From contig JAGWTX010000104.1 of NCBI GenBank assembly GCA_028875955.1, positions 1 through 7,572 of the forward strand: a DNA stretch of 7,572 bases. Reading direction: 5' to 3'. Origin of the DNA: Bacteroidota bacterium (lineage in GTDB: Bacteria; Bacteroidota; Bacteroidia; Chitinophagales; Chitinophagaceae). Made by a program: the position numbers and the translations under genes. The notes under the pieces were generated by a model. That model was not told the DNA's origin, made no database searches, and saw nothing but the letters and a program-made list of their open reading frames with translations. This document shows, one piece after another, positions 6,062 to 7,572 of this stretch; the first letter of the stretch is position 1; each line of letters begins with the position of its first letter.

Positions 6062-6086
6062 TCCCAACCGGTACCGGTTATAGGGA
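6062..6086 (+). promoter_or_regulatory. Palindrome/hairpin upstream of ilvC
   Basis: Bases 6066-6079 (AACCGGTACCGGTT) are a perfect 14-base palindrome. As RNA it gives a 5-bp stem with a GUAC loop. The flanking TCCC (6062-6065) can also pair with GGGA (6083-6086) across a 3-base bulge. The end of the structure is 14 bases before the ilvC ATG. It may be an operator for a dimeric regulator or an intercistronic RNA hairpin like those before ilvB, ilvN and ilvA. No T-run follows, so it is not a terminator. Confidence 0.4.
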
Positions 6087-6100
6087 AAAAAACAAAAACC

Positions 6101-7156
6101 ATGGCAAAATTAAATTTTGGCGGCGTTGAAGAAAATGTAGTAACGCGTGAAGAGTTCCCGCTTGCAAAAGCACAGGAAGTCTTGAAGAACGAAGTGGTAG
6201 CCGTGATCGGCTACGGTGTTCAGGGACCCGGACAGGCATTGAACCAGAAAGAGAACGGTATTCATGTAATTGTAGGTCAGCGGAAAAATTCCAAAAGCTG
6301 GGACAAGGCGGTGAAAGACGGATTTGTTCCCGGTCAGACATTGTTTGAAATTGAAGAGGCATTGGAAAAGGGAACCATTATCTGTTATCTCTTAAGCGAT
6401 GCTGCCCAGATAGCCATGTGGCCTACCGTAAAAAAACACCTGACACCCGGTAAAGCCCTTTATTTTTCGCATGGCTTTGGCATCACCTATAATGATCAGA
6501 CCGGTATCGTGCCACCACCGGATGTTGATGTATTCCTGGTGGCGCCAAAAGGTTCCGGTACTTCACTGCGCCGCATGTTCCTGCAGGGCCGTGGACTGAA
6601 CAGCAGTTATGCCATCTTCCAGGATGCCACCGGACGGGCTTTCGAGAGAGTGGTATCTCTGGGTATCGCTATCGGTAGCGGTTATTTATTTGAAACCAAT
6701 TTCAAGAAGGAAGTCTATAGCGACCTGACCGGTGAGCGCGGTACGCTGATGGGCGCCATCCAGGGAATCTTTGCTGCACAATATGAAGTGTTGCGTTCCA
6801 AAGGCCATAGCCCATCCGAAGCATTCAATGAGACCGTAGAAGAACTGACACAATCACTCATGCCACTGGTTGCGGAGAATGGAATGGATTGGATGTATGC
6901 CAACTGTTCCACCACTGCACAAAGAGGCGCATTGGACTGGTGGAAAAAATTCAGGGATGCCACACTGCCGGTATTCAACGACCTGTATGAAAGTGTCGCT
7001 GCCGGAAAAGAAGCCGCCAAATCGATCGAAAGCAACAGTAAAGCAGACTACCGCGAAAAACTGGATGCGGAACTGAAAGAACTGCATGACAGTGAGATCT
7101 GGCAGGCCGGAAGGACGGTAAGAAGCCTTCGTCCCGAAAACCAGCCAGCCAAATAA
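6101..7156 (+). CDS. ilvC: Ketol-acid reductoisomerase, yeast Ilv5-like class I form
   Basis: IlvC rearranges and reduces acetohydroxy acids to 2,3-dihydroxy acids with NADPH and Mg. The protein has 351 residues, in the class I size range rather than the ~490-residue class II of enterobacteria and plants. The N-terminal Rossmann domain carries IGYGVQGPGQALN (36-48) and R61/S64/S66, which fit binding of the NADPH phosphate. H124 (YFSHGFG) and K150 (VAPKGSG) are active-site residues. The C-terminal helical domain supplies the metal-binding acids D208 and E212 in YSDLTGERG and the NETVEEL segment (243-249), followed by CSTTAQRGALDWW. LLSDAAQ, GRGLNSSYA and the ending LRPENQ are features I recognise from fungal mitochondrial Ilv5 and not from the usual bacterial short form (LLPDE.Q, KGPGH). 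The start MAKLNFGG also fits Ilv5. No defect is seen. Confidence 0.96.
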   Translation: MAKLNFGGVEENVVTREEFPLAKAQEVLKNEVVAVIGYGVQGPGQALNQKENGIHVIVGQRKNSKSWDKAVKDGFVPGQTLFEIEEALEKGTIICYLLSDAAQIAMWPTVKKHLTPGKALYFSHGFGITYNDQTGIVPPPDVDVFLVAPKGSGTSLRRMFLQGRGLNSSYAIFQDATGRAFERVVSLGIAIGSGYLFETNFKKEVYSDLTGERGTLMGAIQGIFAAQYEVLRSKGHSPSEAFNETVEELTQSLMPLVAENGMDWMYANCSTTAQRGALDWWKKFRDATLPVFNDLYESVAAGKEAAKSIESNSKADYREKLDAELKELHDSEIWQAGRTVRSLRPENQPAK

Positions 7157-7164
7157 ATATTCAG

Positions 7165-7199
7165 GCGTCTTTCAATTTTCCCCGAAAAGGGAATGACGC
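7165..7199 (+). promoter_or_regulatory. Two-part hairpin between ilvC and ilvA
   Basis: GCGTC (7165-7169) pairs with GACGC (7195-7199), and inside it TTCCC (7178-7182) pairs with GGGAA (7189-7193) around CGAAAA. An asymmetric internal loop separates the two stems. The structure ends 12 bases before the ilvA ATG and lacks a T-run, so it does not look like a terminator. Its core resembles the hairpin before ilvB (TTCCC-GAA-GGGA). Confidence 0.45.
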
Positions 7200-7211
7200 A
7201 AAACAACCACC

Positions 7212-7572
7212 ATGCAACACGAACCAAACATAGCCACAGGCTCACTTGATTTTGTAACCGCCAAAGCGCGGTTACAAAAGATAGTGAATCGTACCCCACT
7301 CACATTCAACCATAACCTCTCACGCAAATATGGTTGCCAGGTATTTTTGAAGCGGGAAGACCTGCAGGTGGTTCGTTCCTATAAGTTGCGGGGTGCTTAT
7401 AACATGATGAGCAGTTTGCCGGAGGAACAGTTGCAGAAAGGCGTGGTTTGTGCCAGTGCCGGAAACCATGCACAGGGTTTTGCTTACAGCTGTAAAAAAC
7501 TGGATGTGAAGGGTGTCATCTTTATGCCCATCATCACCCCTAACCAGAAAGTGAACCAGACAAAAATGTTTG
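7212..7572 (+). CDS. ilvA: Threonine dehydratase (threonine ammonia-lyase), N-terminal part, cut by window end
   Basis: IlvA is a PLP enzyme that deaminates threonine to 2-oxobutanoate, the first committed step to isoleucine. The frame opens at ATG 7212, 55 bases after ilvC, and runs off the window after 120 codons. The PLP-binding Lys is K58 in VVRSYKLRGAYN, which fits the Ser/Thr dehydratase signature beginning at E49. The phosphate-binding loop is SAGNHAQG (82-89). The variant LKREDLQVVRSYK is one I associate with Bacteroidota and Firmicutes IlvA; E. coli has PVFSFK. The catalytic fold start is intact. Whether a C-terminal ACT-like domain that senses isoleucine is present cannot be seen. 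A catabolic TdcB-type dehydratase is less likely given the operon. This completes the pathway downstream of the same attenuator. Confidence 0.93.
   Translation, partial: MQHEPNIATGSLDFVTAKARLQKIVNRTPLTFNHNLSRKYGCQVFLKREDLQVVRSYKLRGAYNMMSSLPEEQLQKGVVCASAGNHAQGFAYSCKKLDVKGVIFMPIITPNQKVNQTKMF

Overview
The window carries a chromosomal isoleucine/valine/leucine biosynthesis locus with every gene on the + strand. The order is leuB (3' part), a leader peptide with attenuator, then ilvE, ilvD, ilvB, ilvN, ilvC and ilvA (5' part). The likely source is a member of Bacteroidota, perhaps Chitinophagaceae. This rests on the protein flavours (for example the LeuB and IlvA cofactor-site variants and a yeast-like IlvC), A-rich start regions mostly lacking a well-placed Shine-Dalgarno site, and a candidate promoter of TTTG / TAnnTTTG type. 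The genus is inference and was not checked against any database.

Layout: 1-590 is the C-terminal half of 3-isopropylmalate dehydrogenase. 591-903 has no enzyme gene but is the regulatory centre of the locus. It holds a candidate promoter (648-678), a 30-codon leader peptide (695-787) with a run of Ile and Val codons ending VVVIIIP, an 18-bp RNA hairpin inside that leader, and a strong intrinsic terminator (819-850) before ilvE. This is the architecture of ribosome-mediated transcription attenuation. 904-7156 holds five complete genes, ilvE-ilvD-ilvB-ilvN-ilvC, separated by 33-91 bases. 7212-7572 is the start of ilvA, cut by the window edge.

Together the genes cover the branched-chain pathway. 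IlvA makes 2-oxobutanoate from threonine. IlvB/IlvN makes the acetohydroxy acids, IlvC isomerises and reduces them, IlvD dehydrates them and IlvE transaminates the 2-oxo acids to Ile, Val and Leu. LeuB serves the leucine branch. When charged Ile/Val tRNA is scarce, the ribosome should stall in the leader and favour readthrough into ilvE and downstream genes. A conserved ACT domain in IlvN suggests additional feedback by valine.

No unknown gene family, mobile element, CRISPR array or RNA gene was seen. The most interesting content is regulatory: the attenuator, for which I could not find a convincing antiterminator by eye, and a series of small hairpins just upstream of ilvB, ilvN, ilvC and ilvA.
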